Source: UBA7803 sp041686955
GTDB lineage: Bacteria; Pseudomonadota; Gammaproteobacteria; Pseudomonadales; Azotimanducaceae
DNA length: 5,787 nt
Assembly: GCA_041686955.1 (NCBI GenBank)
Contig: JAWLCV010000146.1
Location: 1 to 5,787 of the forward strand
Direction of reading: 5' to 3'
Positions within the stretch are counted from its first letter, which is position 1. Each line of letters opens with the position of its first letter. The position numbers and the translations under genes were made by a program. Positions 5,768 to 5,787 of the stretch are shown piece after piece. The notes beneath the pieces are model-generated. The model was not told the origin of the DNA, did no database searches, and was given only the letters and a program-made list of their open reading frames with translations.

Positions 5768-5787
5768 AGCGGAAAGCGGAAAGCGGA
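5768..5787 (+). repeat. Second heptamer array, opposite orientation, cut by window end
   Basis: On the plus strand AGCGGA occurs at 5768, 5775 and 5782 with A as the seventh base, and the array continues to the window edge. It is the same unit as the array beside ppc but in the opposite orientation, preceded by CTCC at 5764-5767, which matches the GGAG that borders the first array. Confidence 0.85.

Larger units (their letters stand above)
5622..5787. repeat. Inverted-repeat element with heptamer-array arms
   Basis: The left arm 5622-5645 and right arm 5764-5787 are reverse complements over 24 bp with one mismatch (position 5635). The match includes a shared non-repeat GGAG/CTCC at the inner edge, so the arms are related beyond the heptamer unit. 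They enclose 118 bp. The right arm runs off the window, so the true length is unknown. The core has no convincing coding sequence or transposase but contains further dyads. It resembles a small non-autonomous or MITE-like interspersed repeat, or a recombination or structure site. It would also have to contain, or separate ppc from, the ppc promoter; none is recognisable here. Confidence 0.6.

Noticed and set aside
5615..5787. CRISPR array
   Set aside because: The units are 7 bp with one variable base and no spacers, and the two blocks are in opposite orientation.

Overview
The window is GC-rich with GC-biased third codon positions. It holds four complete protein-coding genes and two informative intergenic regions. 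An aspartate-regulatable, E. coli-like phosphoenolpyruvate carboxylase, a hibernation-factor/cold-shock fusion and sigma-54-type promoters together suggest a Gram-negative proteobacterium, most likely a high-GC gammaproteobacterium of the Ectothiorhodospiraceae/Chromatiales sort. That placement is inferred from protein character only; there is no rRNA or marker gene here.

Layout from left to right. Positions 31-645 (minus) encode a 204-residue ribosome-associated protein that joins an HPF/RaiA (S30AE) domain to a C-terminal cold-shock domain. Positions 646-768 are a divergent intergenic region with GGCACG-N4-TTGC (sigma-54, -24/-12 type) elements facing both flanking genes, plus a 31-bp interrupted palindrome. 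Positions 769-1722 (plus) encode a luciferase-like flavin/F420-dependent oxidoreductase of the TIGR03557 'G6PDH family' type. It converges, with 12 bp between stop codons and a shared dyad, on a soluble PAS-histidine kinase at 1735-2928 (minus). Upstream of the kinase on the same strand, after an 82-bp gap, lies ppc at 3011-5605 (minus). Positions 5606-5787 hold no convincing gene. They carry two facing arrays of a heptamer (TCCGCTN / NAGCGGA) forming 24-bp inverted arms with one mismatch around a 118-bp core that contains further dyads.

How it fits together. ppc replenishes oxaloacetate; the downstream kinase may be cotranscribed with it but has no response regulator here, so its output is unknown. 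The hibernation-factor fusion and the oxidoreductase look like a divergently transcribed pair under RpoN control, which would tie ribosome protection and a redox enzyme to one nitrogen, carbon or stress signal. That link is inferred from promoter-like sequence alone. The observations most worth following are the back-to-back sigma-54 promoters and the heptamer inverted-repeat element that abuts the ppc start codon and appears to supply its ribosome-binding region.
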